Positions 34,215 to 45,042 of a stretch of DNA of 64,000 bases are shown here, one piece after another. A model generated the notes under the pieces. That model saw only the letters and a program-made list of their open reading frames with translations, was not told the DNA's origin and did not search any database. This DNA comes from Clarkia xantiana subsp. parviflora. Its lineage: Eukaryota > Streptophyta > Magnoliopsida > Myrtales > Onagraceae. The translations under genes were made by a program, and so were the position numbers. Position 1 is the stretch's first letter, and every line of letters starts with the position of its first letter. The DNA is taken from the NCBI GenBank assembly GCA_036873135.1, contig JAPTYO010000001.1:49897774-49961773 (forward strand), given 5' to 3'.

Positions 34215-34500
34215 AGTAGTAGATCTGGGTATTTTTTTTTTTTTTGAAATTCGATATCTAAAGTATCAGATTTGTTAATTTCTACTTTTTTCCTTTAGAA
34301 TTGACAGAATAAAAATATATTTTTTAAGCATAAAAAGTCTAAATCATAAGTAATAAATTTGATAATTCAAAAAAGTAGCAAATATAGTGCTTTTGTTGCT
34401 TAAAAATTTCGATTTTAACGCCAAAATCAGACGGAACAAGTGAAAAACAATATATCTAATACTTCAAACATTAAATATCAATAAACACCAAATCATAACA
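34215..34500. repeat. Dispersed repeat shared with the intron of dioxygenase copy 2
   Basis: Shares ordered words with 51490-51730: AAAATATATTTTTTAAGCAT, TAACGCCAAAATCAG, CAGATCTGATA/ATATCTAATAC-type and CATTAAATATCAA. Identity is moderate; ends are not defined. Confidence 0.55.
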
Positions 34501-34731
34501 TCTTAGGGAGTGTATTTAATTTGTAACCCTTAATTATATGGATTAGATATGTTGTATAGTAATAGTGTATACAACACAGAAGCAATTGGAATACATATGA
34601 TGTTGTGCATTTATTTAGGTTTGGTGCAGAAAAGTTTATTACACAACTTATATCTCAGAGAACAAAAAAAACACATACATACATACATAGAGCGATGAGA
34701 CACGGCATGAACACAAACGTTTGTGTAATTG

Positions 34732-35081
34732 TTAAAGATGGTGTTTGCCGAAAATTTTGCGAATTGCGGCAGTCACTTTCTTGAACCCTGTTGGACCTCG
34801 AACTTCCGCCCCGCCAACAGTAGTTATTTTCTTCCACAATAACCTCCTTGTGTAAACTCCATCTGATCATCAATTAAACATATATGATCCACAATACATT
34901 AGATATATTGCTACTAATTCCTTTTTTCAATATTAAATTAAAAAAAAATTGAAATTATATATATATAAGCCTTGCCATTGATGTTGGAGGAGACATCTGC
35001 AACTGCTGCAACAGCTGAAGAAGGGAAGACGAGGATGGACGACAACACAAGGCATACAACCACAAGATGGATGCTCTTCAT
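34732..35081 (-). CDS. Small secreted basic peptide precursor, 78 residues
   Basis: Not a family I recognise. Exon 1 (35081-34976) encodes a clear signal peptide (MKSIHLVVVCLVLSSILVFP, followed by SSAVAA). Exon 2 (34862-34732) encodes a basic, cysteine-free mature region: DGVYTRRLLWKKITTVGGAE, then VRGPTGFKKVTAAIRKIFGK and HHL. The intron of 113 bases begins GCAAGG, so it is inferred to be a GC-AG intron (AATG|GCAAGG ... GATCAG|ATGG); this phase keeps the long basic frame open to its stop. No GT donor gives that frame. The ATG at 35081 is about 70 bases after a TATATATATAG box. Possible roles are a signalling or antimicrobial peptide, both inference. The competing 72-residue open frame at 34655-34873 lacks a start context and a signal peptide. 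Confidence 0.6.
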
Positions 35082-35148
35082 TTTACTAAATTATTATTAT
35101 CCTATTTTATATTATTATTATTGTTTATTTCAACAAAGAAAATAGGAA

Positions 35149-35160
35149 CTATATATATAT
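35149..35160 (-). promoter_or_regulatory. Probable TATA box of the small-peptide gene
   Basis: On the minus strand, CATATATATATAG lies about 70 bases before the ATG at 35081, followed by an A/T-rich leader free of other ATGs in good context. Confidence 0.5.
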
Positions 35161-35454
35161 GTATGTGATTGTGTAACTGTGTTCTCAATATTTAACTTCC
35201 TTGAACACAAAGTCTGTATTTGTAGTAGTCGCGTATTAACTTGTTCTTTAAATGATGTGGTCCTGGTTTGTTTTATTTTTAGGTTGTCTTATTTTTAGAT
35301 AGTTGGTTAGTGTTGGGGAGAAAATAAAGGATTTCCCTCCAGTTCATTATTCAACTAATTAAAGTTTCTCTAAATTATTATTACTTCTTCTTCGCCAAGG
35401 AAAACAAAAGACTACTTGCTATAAAAAATTTAAATTTGATTAACTAAGCAAGAA

Positions 35455-35527
35455 GCGCCTGTAGCTCAGTGGATAGAGCGTCTGTTTCCTAAGCAGAAGG
35501 TCGTAGGTTCGACCCCTACCTGGCGCG
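35455..35527 (+). tRNA. tRNA-Arg (anticodon CCT)
   Basis: A 73-base cloverleaf: acceptor 5' strand GCGCCTG, D-arm GCTCAGTGGATAGAGC, anticodon arm TCTGT-TTCCTAA-GCAGA with anticodon CCT (reads AGG), T-arm GTAGGTTCGACCCCTAC, acceptor 3' strand CTGGCGC and discriminator G. One T-T mismatch in the acceptor stem. Box A and box B promoters are internal. No CCA is encoded, as normal for a nuclear gene. Confidence 0.97.
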
Positions 35528-35788
35528 ATTTATTATTTTCAACCTTTTTCAACAAACAATAAACATAATCAATGCCCAAAACGTTATTATACAAATCCGT
35601 GTATCATTTTGCAAAAATACATATAATAATATATATAACATTATATGGCCAAAAAAATATATATAAAAAAAAATTATGGCAAACAACTCATTGCCTGCAA
35701 AATCACGCTATAGACCAGCACGAGCCAACGAATTAGTGAGCACCCAGATAATATGAACAAGCTGCTCTTTCCGGTCAATTTCCCCTCT

Positions 35789-38700
35789 TTACATGCTCTG
35801 GTCCATATTCGAACCTCGACTCCTCCAACTGCTCTGTGTTCGGTCGAACATCTCAGAACTGTACTCTTGACTGCCGAATGCCATTCGTTTAAACATCCTT
35901 ATTTGTGCAGACTGCTCCCTCGAATTAAAGATCTCACTTTGCCCTGGTTTCAATCCGTTACTCAGGTCTTCTAAATCATCTAATGAATCTAATGCTCTAA
36001 CCACCTGATAGGTACAGCATATGCAGCTCCAGTTCAGTTCAATTCATTTCAAAATGATGATAATTTTTAATTTTAAAGAATAAAAATAAAAAAACCGATT
36101 GGTACCTGGCTCATACGGGGCCTTCTTGTGGCTGAATGACGTATACAAGCAGCGGCTGCTTCCATCATTCGGAACATTTCGGTTTCCACGTAGTTCTTTT
36201 CTAGCCTTGGGTCTACTACACCTTCGAATTCTTCCTCTTCAAGTGCTCGATTCAGCAATGGCCGAGCCTGAAGAACAAGAACTAAGTGTCAAGGCAAAAG
36301 GAATCCTCATTTGTCTTTACAGGGTGCAGTTTTGCTTACCCATTCAACCAAGCTTTCATCACCTAGGGGTTGAGATGCATCAACAGGTTTGCGGCCAGTA
36401 ATTAGCTCCAAAAGCACAACTCCGTAGGAGTAAACATCAGATTTTTCTGTCAATTTCCCACTCGTTGCATATTCAGGAGCCATGTATCTATCATTAAAGA
36501 AAAGATCGGTTGATGCCAGGAAAAAAGTTACGATTTTTACGTGAAAATTTCATGATTCCGGTTCAAAATTGTTCAAAAATGATAACTTTACGTACCCGAA
36601 TGTGCCCATGACACGAGTACTCACATGAGTATCTGTGCCCAGATTCAACTTTGCGAGGCCAAAATCTGCAACCTATCATAAAAAAAAAAAAACATGTTTG
36701 AAGGGAAAGATAGGAAAATGATGACAAATGAAGAGAGAGATCTTCTCAACAGCCCAACTTAGACATACCTGAGCTTCAAATTTCTCATCGAGTAGGATGT
36801 TTGATGACTTTATATCCCGGTGAATAATGCGAGGATGACCTGGTAGAAATAAAATCACAACATCAATAAAGGGACGCACTAGGGGTAGTGAATTCTACTT
36901 TATTTACCAATTCTACCCCTACCAAATGTTAAAATTCAATTAAAAATGATAAACTTGAGACTTGAACTCATCATATCTACATTCACAAGCAAAGGTATCA
37001 ACCACTAGACTAAATTAGCTTCAATATGTACAAGTGAGAAGGAGAAAATTACAGTCTTCATGGAGATAAGCAATTCCACGGGCAGCACCAGCAGCAACCC
37101 GCACCCTCATTGCCCAATCCATAACGGGTCGGTCTTCACCTGCAATATCCAGAGTTTATATACCACAAATGAGAGAGAAGGAAGTGCAACCCAATCATGG
37201 AAAAAAACTGATTTTTTTTTTTTTTGCAGCTTATTTGGCTATCAAGTCAAACGGAGCCAAACCTTTTTCTAATTATTAACTAGTATCTTAAAAATCATAA
37301 ATTGTTGATGGATCACACTTTCTTTTTATTTTCTTTGTTTATTACCAAAATGGCACTTACCATGAAGATGGTAGTAAAGGGTATCATTTGCAACAAAGTC
37401 ATAGACGAGCAATCTATTGTGATCGGCTATGCAGTATCCCACTAATGAAACCAAGTGACGATGGTGAACTCTGCTAATAATCTCAACTTCAGCCCTGAAC
37501 TCCCTCTCTCCTTGCCCGCTCCCAATCTTTAGCTGTTTTACAGCAATATCTCGTCCATCTGGTAAAACGCCTTTGTAAACACACCCGAATCCACCTTCAC
37601 CCAAAATGTTTAGGCTTGAAAACCCGTCCGTAGCATGGTCTAACTCTTCATATGTGAACCATGACCTTGAATTGTTAAGCCCCCCTTGGTCTGGAGGAGA
37701 GTACATGAAACTGCCGTTAGAACCAGTTGCTGCTAGTGCTGGCGGTGAATGGGACCTCAGAAATGCTGAATCTACAAATCATAAAAAAAGAAAAGATCAT
37801 CCTTGGCTGATCAAGCTTATTATTTCTTCATATTGATAGCATACATTCTTATTTTTGGCCAAACTGAGAGCAAAGATTCAAACTTGAGATTTACTTTTTC
37901 TCATTTTTCACTCAACAGAGATAAGCACAATACCTGAATTTTGCGAAGAGGCGAATGGAGAAGGCTGATAGTTGTCGAAACCTGTCTTTGAATTAGAGCC
38001 CTTTTTCTTCCGCCGCTGAACAAACCAGACACCCATCACAAAACTGACCACTACAATGGCAACTACAACTCCAACTGCTACAGCACCTCCTGCTTTCAAC
38101 CCATCTGAGGGTGGGGAAGCAGTATCGTTTGTGCCATTAGTGGTTTTTGCTATTGGCTTCTCGGTTGGAATTGAAGGCAAGGGAACTGGAGCTGCAGGTG
38201 TAGATGAATTGGTTAGAGGGGCAGGAGGAGAAGATGCTGGAGATGTTGAGTTAGCAGGGGGAGGAGGTGATGCCACCACGGATGGAGATGGCGGAGGAGA
38301 ATTGGTCTGTGGTTCAGGTGGAGGAGTAGATGGAGGTGTGGCTGCCGGAGGAGGTGGTGATGCCGGTGCTACTGACTTTTCTGGAGGAGTAGCTGTCGGA
38401 GGAGGAGGCGGAGGAGATTTCGCCTTTTCTGGAGGTGGAGACTCTGCCTTTTCTGGAGGTGGAGATGCTGCCTTTTCTGGAGGTGGTGCATCTACCGACG
38501 GTGGTGGAGATGATTTAACCGGAGGTGGTGGTGGTGGATTTTCAGCTGGAGGAGGGGCGGTGGGTGGTGGTGGAGGGGGTGATGCTGGTGGTGGCGATAC
38601 AGGGGGTGGAGTTTCGACTGGTGGTGGTGGTGGTGAGGAGGGCGGAGGAGCTGCCGGCGGTGGTGGTGGTGAGGAGGGTGGTGGGGCTGAGGGAGGCGGC

Positions 38701-38849
38701 TGAGGAGGTGGAGTGGAATCTGAAGGCGGTGGAGTTGAGGAAGAATCTGACGGTGGCGGTGGTGAACTGGCCTTTGACGGCGGTGGTGAACTGGCCTTTG
38801 ACGGCGGTGGAGACAGAATAGGGAGACTAACTGGAGGAGTAGAAGCCAT
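35789..38849 (-). CDS. PERK: Proline-rich receptor-like protein kinase (PERK family)
   Basis: A plasma-membrane kinase thought to sense the cell wall. Eight exons: 38849-37934, 37771-37361, 37139-37053, 36839-36769, 36672-36596, 36487-36340, 36267-36106 and 36004-35789; 695 residues, a normal PERK length. Residues 1 to about 250 are an extensin-like SPPP/PPPP-rich ectodomain with three tandem PPPEKA repeats and, as usual for PERKs, no classical signal peptide. A transmembrane helix spans about 253-277, then QRRKKK. Kinase domain from about 357: glycine loop GEGGFGCV (363-370), lysine K384 (IAVK), HRD at 478-480 (RD kinase), DFG at 498-500, and APE in [12 protein letters not shown]. It is therefore predicted active. 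The tail is serine-rich. A further 5' leader exon is likely: GGAAAG|GTAACATC ends it at 39152. Confidence 0.97.
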
Positions 38850-39400
38850 TCTTTATGCCCACAATCTCAGATTACCAGCAAGAACAATGCTATTATACTA
38901 CTACCACAATCTGCTAATCCATCTTCATCTAATCAAAAATTTCCCACCAAAAACTTAAAAAACCCAATACTTGATCAAATCCCTCCACCTAATCACTTCA
39001 AAGGTTGAGTAATTATTCAGCTCAAGATCAAACTAAACCCTAATAGCAAAGCAAAGGCAGCATTTCAAGCAGATCACAGTAGTCAACTGGGCAGAACCTC
39101 TCTAGTCCACAGTAGTTGATCCAGAATGGGCAAATGTAGGAAAGATGTTACCTTTCCGATTCGGAAAATGAAGAATTTGATGGGTGCTGAGCTCGATCAA
39201 GGCGAATTGCCGCAGCAGAGGCGAAGAACAAGATGAAAGAGGAGGAAGGTGATGGTGGAGGGAGAATTTGATTGATAGTGGAGACGAGACAACAACACAA
39301 AGATGTGCAGAGAAGGGAACGTGGGGACGACTTTTCACATGTGTAGTTGGGAAGGAGAGGAAAATATTGTAAATTCAATTACAAGCATCTTCTCCGGGGC
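38850..39400 (-). promoter_or_regulatory. PERK leader, 5' UTR intron and proximal promoter
   Basis: On the minus strand a pyrimidine/purine-rich leader ends with the donor GGAAAG|GTAACATC (donor at 39151-39150). The following about 280 bases look intronic, up to the ATG at 38849. Small ORFs here are not considered genes. Confidence 0.5.
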
Positions 39401-41462
39401 AGCACAGTACCACCACCAAGTACCATGTTGTTGCTCTCTCTTCTCTTAGCTGTTCCTTTCCTTCCCTCTATTCTCTTTCTAAATTTTTTCTTTATTAAAA
39501 AACGGCCCTCATACTTTCTATATATATATATATAACATTACACTGTATTTTTTATATAAATCTAATAATCTTCACTCGTTTCAGCGAGTTGTCAAATTGC
39601 TACGGCATATTTCATAGTTACACAACTATGTTTTGATAATCCACGTACCATGAAAAATGAGAAAATAATTAGCCCCTCCATTGTAACTTGTACATCACCA
39701 ACTACATTATCTAAAGTTTAGTGTTGGATGGAAAGGAAAGGAGAAACTTATTATTCGTTTCTTTTGGATAGACCTCATTAAAGTGAGTGTGAATCGGGAG
39801 AGAAAGATATTACTATATTTTCTGGTTTAAGTGGAACATATTAAATATACTAAGTTAGAAGCTAATTTGTGCAAAATGCGAAAAAATAATATCTAAATGA
39901 ATATATAAGTTAAATGTTCCCGCGCTGTATAGATTTGATAAAATTATAAAAATTTAATGAAAATGATATTTTATTATAAAAAAAATTAAGATAGTGTGAA
40001 ATTAAACAACAGTAATTATTACATACAACAAAATAATTTTTTTTAATGAAAATGAATTTTTTAATGGATTTTTCTAAAATGAAATACTTATAAATATAAA
40101 TAATTATTAAGTTATTTACTCTCAAACTATGTGGCTCTAACCGTAAAACGATCTAGGAACACTCTCTATCACCTCAATTTGACCTTTAACCGCATTTGCA
40201 TACTTCCGACAAACTTAATTTGTGTGCCCACCTAATTAACTTCATCCACGTCTGAATGTTTGAGAAGACATGATATAGAGAGTTTGCTTGATATTGTGTT
40301 TTCACCGTTTTTTTAAACTATTTGGATATTGTTATATTTGAATAACTATTTTTTTTAATTTGGAGTTCATATAGTGTATTAGTATTTAGTGTTAATGGGT
40401 CTTTTGGTACAACATGTTTGTCGATTTTTTGCTTTTGGTGTAACATCTTTTTTTTTTTTTTTTATACTTTTGGTACAATACGTTTGCAACTTGTACACTT
40501 TTGGTGCATCCGTCAGTCAACAGTTAAGTTTAACCGTTACAGAGTCACAAGACTTGCACATACATGCCTAGCCCCAAATTTCTATTTTGTTCAGTTTAGT
40601 CCACAAAATTATTGTCTTAACCTTTTTTTTTTTTCAATTTAGCCCCTAAACATTTTCAACGGCACCCTAGGGCTAAATTGACCTAGCCATGGTCCGACCC
40701 ATGGCTAGGTCGGACCATGACTAGGGCCACCAAGGTCTGGCGACTCTAGACGTGGTCCGACCTAGCCATGGGTCGAATTATGGCTAGGTCAATTTAGCAT
40801 TACCCAATTGGATTCTAAGGCTAAATTGATCTAGCCATGGTTCGATCCATGACTAGGTCGGACCACGGCTAGGGTCGACGGACCATTGGGACCTGACCCG
40901 ACCCAAACCTGCATGGGTACGTACCAAACCCGTCGGGGTACGTACCGAACACGTCAGGGTACATCTCAAACCCATCGGATCCAACCTGGACCTGCTAGTA
41001 CCCGACCCGAACCCACTGATGCCCTGTCCGAAGTCGACGGAGTTATTATATATTAAGTAAGGTTAGGGATATTTTGGTCATTAATCACTAATTATTAGCT
41101 AATGTATTAATTTTTTGGGAAGTTTAGCTAATACATTATTTACTATATAAATGAGTTTTGTCTAATACTCAAGTTTTATTTTTTTGGTAATTTTCTAGCT
41201 CAAGTTTCATTTCTTGACAAATTGTAGTTGACAAATAAATCACAAAATGAGATTCAAGCTAGCAATCTATCAAAACAAAACTTCAGTTAGTAATTTGTTT
41301 GAATGTTCGAATGTAAGTTAGCAATTTATCTAAAAGAAATTACAATTTACAATTTTTCTAAGGATTGATATTGAGCTGCCAATTTGGTAATTAACCCAAA
41401 GAGTCAACATATGATGTTCTGCCAAAATAAATATATGCATTATCAATGCCTTAATTATTGTA

Positions 41463-41501
<39 letters not shown>

Positions 41502-41923
41502 ATAAACGTTTTAGATGCATTATATCGGTGTATCAACTTTTATGTTTCACCTTATATTGCTACATTTTTTTTTTTTTTTTGCGAAATTAATTTTATCAAA
41601 AGAAATCTTTAACTAGGTGCAGACTTGATAGAACGCGCTATGTGAAATGAAATGGTACACAAACTCCATTTGGATTCTTGATTACGAGAAGACAAATAGA
41701 CAACGCCACGTTCGATCAACGTCCACAATCAAACTCTATTCTTTATTCCTCTGACCCAGTAAATGAAGGGCAGTTTGATAAAAAAAAATAAAAAATAAAT
41801 CACACGTTTTCGGAGATACGACGGTTCTAGATAATTACATTATACAGATCTAGATGAGATTTATATTATTTCTAGTCAAAATTACAATGAATTTGATATG
41901 TTTGTATAGTATAGTAATAACAA
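39401..41923. other. Gene-free, with palindromic and tandem GC-rich islands
   Basis: No gene. About 40360-40560 (CTTTTGGTACAACATGTTTG, CATCCGTCAGTCAACAGTTA) is related to the foldback at 41924 and to 50180-50290. About 40675-40810 has palindromic CTAGCCATGGTCCGACC words. About 40880-41030 has degenerate GGGTACGTACCAAACCCGTC tandem units. About 41165-41400 repeats GCTAGCAATTTG words as in the MULE at 17593. A (TA)n tract is at 41465-41498. Confidence 0.55.
40675..41035. repeat. GC-rich island: palindromes then tandem units
   Basis: CCTAGCCATGGTCCGACC recurs at least four times in alternating orientation between 40680 and 40865. It is followed by three to four degenerate units around GGGTACGTACCGAACCCGTC. 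The block stands out by base composition from flanking AT-rich DNA. Confidence 0.65.
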
Positions 41924-42361
41924 GGGTTAATATTTCTTTCAATAAAATATGTTTTTTTTTTTCAAGTTGTCTTTTATAATTTTTTTTATAATACGTTTGA
42001 AATAAGTTAGTTTTTTGCGCATCCGTTAGTGAATCATTATTTTTTTTCTTTTAAGTACCCACGTGACCAATATTGGACTGCTATATAACTTTTATTTTTC
42101 TTTAGTTAAGTCTCAAAATTACAGCCAAGGGTTCAATTGGGTTCGGGTCCTTGGCTAGTGAACCAAGCCAGTGTCGAACATTGGAATGGTTGGGGCAGTC
42201 CAATATTGGTCACATGCAAGTTATATGGGTACTTAAAAAAAAAGTTAATGATTCACTAACAGATACATCGAAAGACGATATGTCCCAAACATGTTGCTCA
42301 AAAAAATGTTACACCAAATAACAACATGGCTCAAATACATTGTAAAAAAACTACTTAACCC
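41924..42361. mobile_element. Foldback (MULE-type) MITE
   Basis: Ends GGGTTAA and TTAACCC enclose long inverted arms. The left arm has CATCCGTTAGTGAATCATTA...AAGTACCCA...GTGACCAATATTGGACTGC. The right arm carries the complement (GCAGTCCAATATTGGTCAC...GGGTACTTAAAA...GATTCACTAACAGATAC). A spacer around 42100-42190 holds GGGTTCGGGTCCTTGG words. Flanks AGTAATAA and ATTAATAA give an imperfect duplication of about 8-9 bp. Confidence 0.8.
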
Positions 42362-43164
42362 TATTAATAAACAGTTAAAAGTAAAAATATTAAGCATTCT
42401 GCTATGGTAAAACCATTATTTGATAATCAAATGCCATTTTGAGTGTGTAAATTATTATTTTTGGATATTAGTTTCAGACTTTCAGTATGACGTTGATATT
42501 CATATATTTTTTTTTTGGCCAATACGTTGATATTCATATATGGGTATCAGAATTTTGTATACAGTTAATTATATTAAGTAAATTATAATTTAAAATGTAA
42601 ATATTAAATATTTATGAAAATTATATAATTAGTTATATTTTAAGTAAATATTTAATTTGAGATTAATATTGAAAACAAATATAATGTAAAACTTTTTTAT
42701 TTTATTTTTATAATGACTATAACACAACATAATTTATTTTCAGATTTATTTTTGGATTTTTTTATATTTAATTATTGTTTTATGATTTAAAAATAAAATT
42801 CAAAAAGTTATTTAATCTCAGCCATTAAAAAACAACGCTTCTTTGATTTGAGCCATCTATTTCAAAAATCATTGGTCCATCCATTTAAGCCACATATTTC
42901 TCTTCATGCATCATTTAAGTGCGCGTGAATCCTCCAATTTTAACATTTGACTTTTGGTATATCATCACTTTCAAGTTTCAATATGCATACACAAAATTAC
43001 TATCGTTTTGGCCATAGTGGCTCGAAAATGCAATCTAATAACTAAAATGACATTCTTATAAAATAAAATGACATTTAATTATCACAATCCCATATATATA
43101 TATATATATATTGGCCATAATAAAAAGCCTTAGATGTACCATATAATCTCTTATATTTTAACCT
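42362..43164. other. Intergenic, nothing recognised
   Basis: Very AT-rich; (TA)n at about 43092-43110. No gene or element ends seen. Confidence 0.5.
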
Positions 43165-44273
43165 TAATAGACGTAAAGTGAAATTACTTAAAATGTAAGA
43201 TTATAAATAATATAAATTATGTAATATAAGTTTAGATTCAGTGTTTGGTTGTGTTGTAGTATAGAGTGTAATGTTAGATTACAGTGTTTAATATGTGTGG
43301 TCATGTGACTTTTTATTTTTATTTTTTTTATCATAACAGTCATGTGATTTTATTGTTATTATATTATATCTTAATTATATGATAAAATTTAAAATAATAA
43401 ATATTTGGACAACAACTAAGAGCATCCACAGTGGTATTACGTAAAAATTAGGTAAACGTGGATCCTACATGTTTATTTAAGTAAAACAATAAAAACTATT
43501 TACAGTGGTTTTACATAGCATTCCTTAAAGATAGAACTCAAACGTAAATTTATGTTTTTACATAAAGCATTCCTTAAATATAAGTAATGCACTATGTATT
43601 ACGTAACCAATTTTTTATTATAAATTAATTCATTTTATAATTAATGTTAATATCTTATTGGTGGTTGTTGGAAAATATAATAATAAAATATATTTAAGGA
43701 ATATGTTTAAGTAATACGATTGCAGAGAAAATATTTTTTACGTGTGTCTTAAATTTACGTATTACTTAAAGTGTACATAAATATCTACGTGGCAATTTTA
43801 AAGAATACAATTTATGTAAAACCATTGTGGATGCTCTAACTTCTTAAACTTTATGTTTTGTGGTTAATACTATAGTCATTTATGAATTCTAAAAACTAAA
43901 TATTTAAACTCAATAGCATAACTATTAAAATTATATTAATTAAAACATTTTATATAGTTTTATAAGATAATTTTCATAAAAAAAATGCCACGAAAAGATT
44001 TTACTCATTTTATAAGAATATCATGTGCATTATTTTTTATTATAATAATGAATTATAAATTAGATAAAAAAAAATAAGCTAATAATAATAATAACACTAT
44101 GTAATAACATTGGATGTAATATTACATTCAATTTTTAATGTAATATCATATTACGTAATCTAATATTACAACAAATATACACTACAATGATATTACGTCG
44201 TTTGGTTTACCAAATGATATAATATAAGTCTAATGTGAAATTACATCGCATATTACATTTATCCAAACACCTC
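43165..44273. mobile_element. Tourist-like MITE, copy 2, carrying a nested MITE
   Basis: Diverged relative of 11128-11928. Shared ordered blocks are AAAGTGAAATTACTTAAAATG, CAGTGTTTGGTTGTGTTGTA, CTTTATGTTTTGTGGTTAAT, ACTATAGTCATTTATGAATT and the right end ATCCAAACACCTC before TTA. The left terminus is eroded. Interrupted at 43420-43836. Confidence 0.82.
43420..43836. mobile_element. Nested Tourist-like MITE with GAGCATCCACA ends
   Basis: A 417-bp element. Left end GAGCATCCACAGTGGT; right end ACCATTGTGGATGCTC; flanked by TAA (43417-43419 and 43837-43839). The interior repeats TTACGTAAA and CATTCCTTAAA words. The related element at 11128-11928 shows the empty site (AATAAGTAACTTCTTAAAG near 11377-11395), which proves insertion at TAA. 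Confidence 0.92.
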
Positions 44274-44639
44274 TTATTATTTGGACAAACTTAAGGTGAC
44301 AAAGATACCGCTTGAATTCGCCGATATAAGTGTCAGTAACATATTCATGATTTGTCAGATGAGACTAATTAAGAAAATGTCATATATTTTAATAAAGTAT
44401 TTTAAATTTCATATTTTATATAATAATTTATAACTATAAATCTGACTCTGGTGTCTAGTGAACGAGTTTAATTTGAAAATAATGAGAAAATAATATATAT
44501 TTTAATAAAGTAGTCTAAAATGGAGTTTACATTTCAAAATTTATATAAAAATTTATAAATATAAATCATAAAAAAATGAGACATTTAGTCCCACTCCCAT
44601 TATATATCACTGCTGTCTAGCGAACAAGTTAAATTTGTT

Positions 44640-44707
44640 CTATAAATATGGCTTGTTCCAGTAGATAGTTTAGGAAGTTGAAATTTTGGAACAAGCCAAA
44701 TTTATAG
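44640..44707. repeat. Isolated 68-nt hairpin (21-bp arms)
   Basis: CTATAAATATGGCTTGTTCC (arm 44640-44660) pairs with TGGAACAAGCCAAATTTATA (arm 44687-44707) with one mismatch over 21 bp and a 26-nt loop. A 17-base direct repeat AGAAGCAAATGYCTGGA follows on the right (44706 and 44757). Confidence 0.8.
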
Positions 44708-45042
44708 AAGCAAATGTCTGGAATTATAATATACCCAACTTGCAACATTGACAGTAGAAGCAAATGCCTGGAATTTCATTACCGAAATGGCGATATGCAC
44801 GCACGCAATACAATAAAACAACCTTTTACAACAGCAAAACATAAAGCCATTGTCTTTCCGAAATAAGCATAGTATGTAATCTCCAAATACAAATAATGTG
44901 TTATCCATTTTTGTACACCCAGGCCAAGAAACATATGAATACCATATTGAAGATCAAATGCATACTCGTCTTATTATACTAAATAACCATTCCACAAACA
45001 AATCGCAATCGATATACTCAACCTGATTCCGAATCCTAAATT

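Noticed and set aside
34655..34873. 72-residue minus-strand frame ending in a hydrophobic stretch
   Set aside because: Different frame from the spliced small-peptide model. The signal-peptide exon plus GC-AG intron explains the locus better.
38056..38821. Gly- and Val-rich plus-strand frames opposite PERK exon 1
   Set aside because: Mirror image of the CCN proline repeats. The minus strand has a full PERK gene with consistent splice sites.
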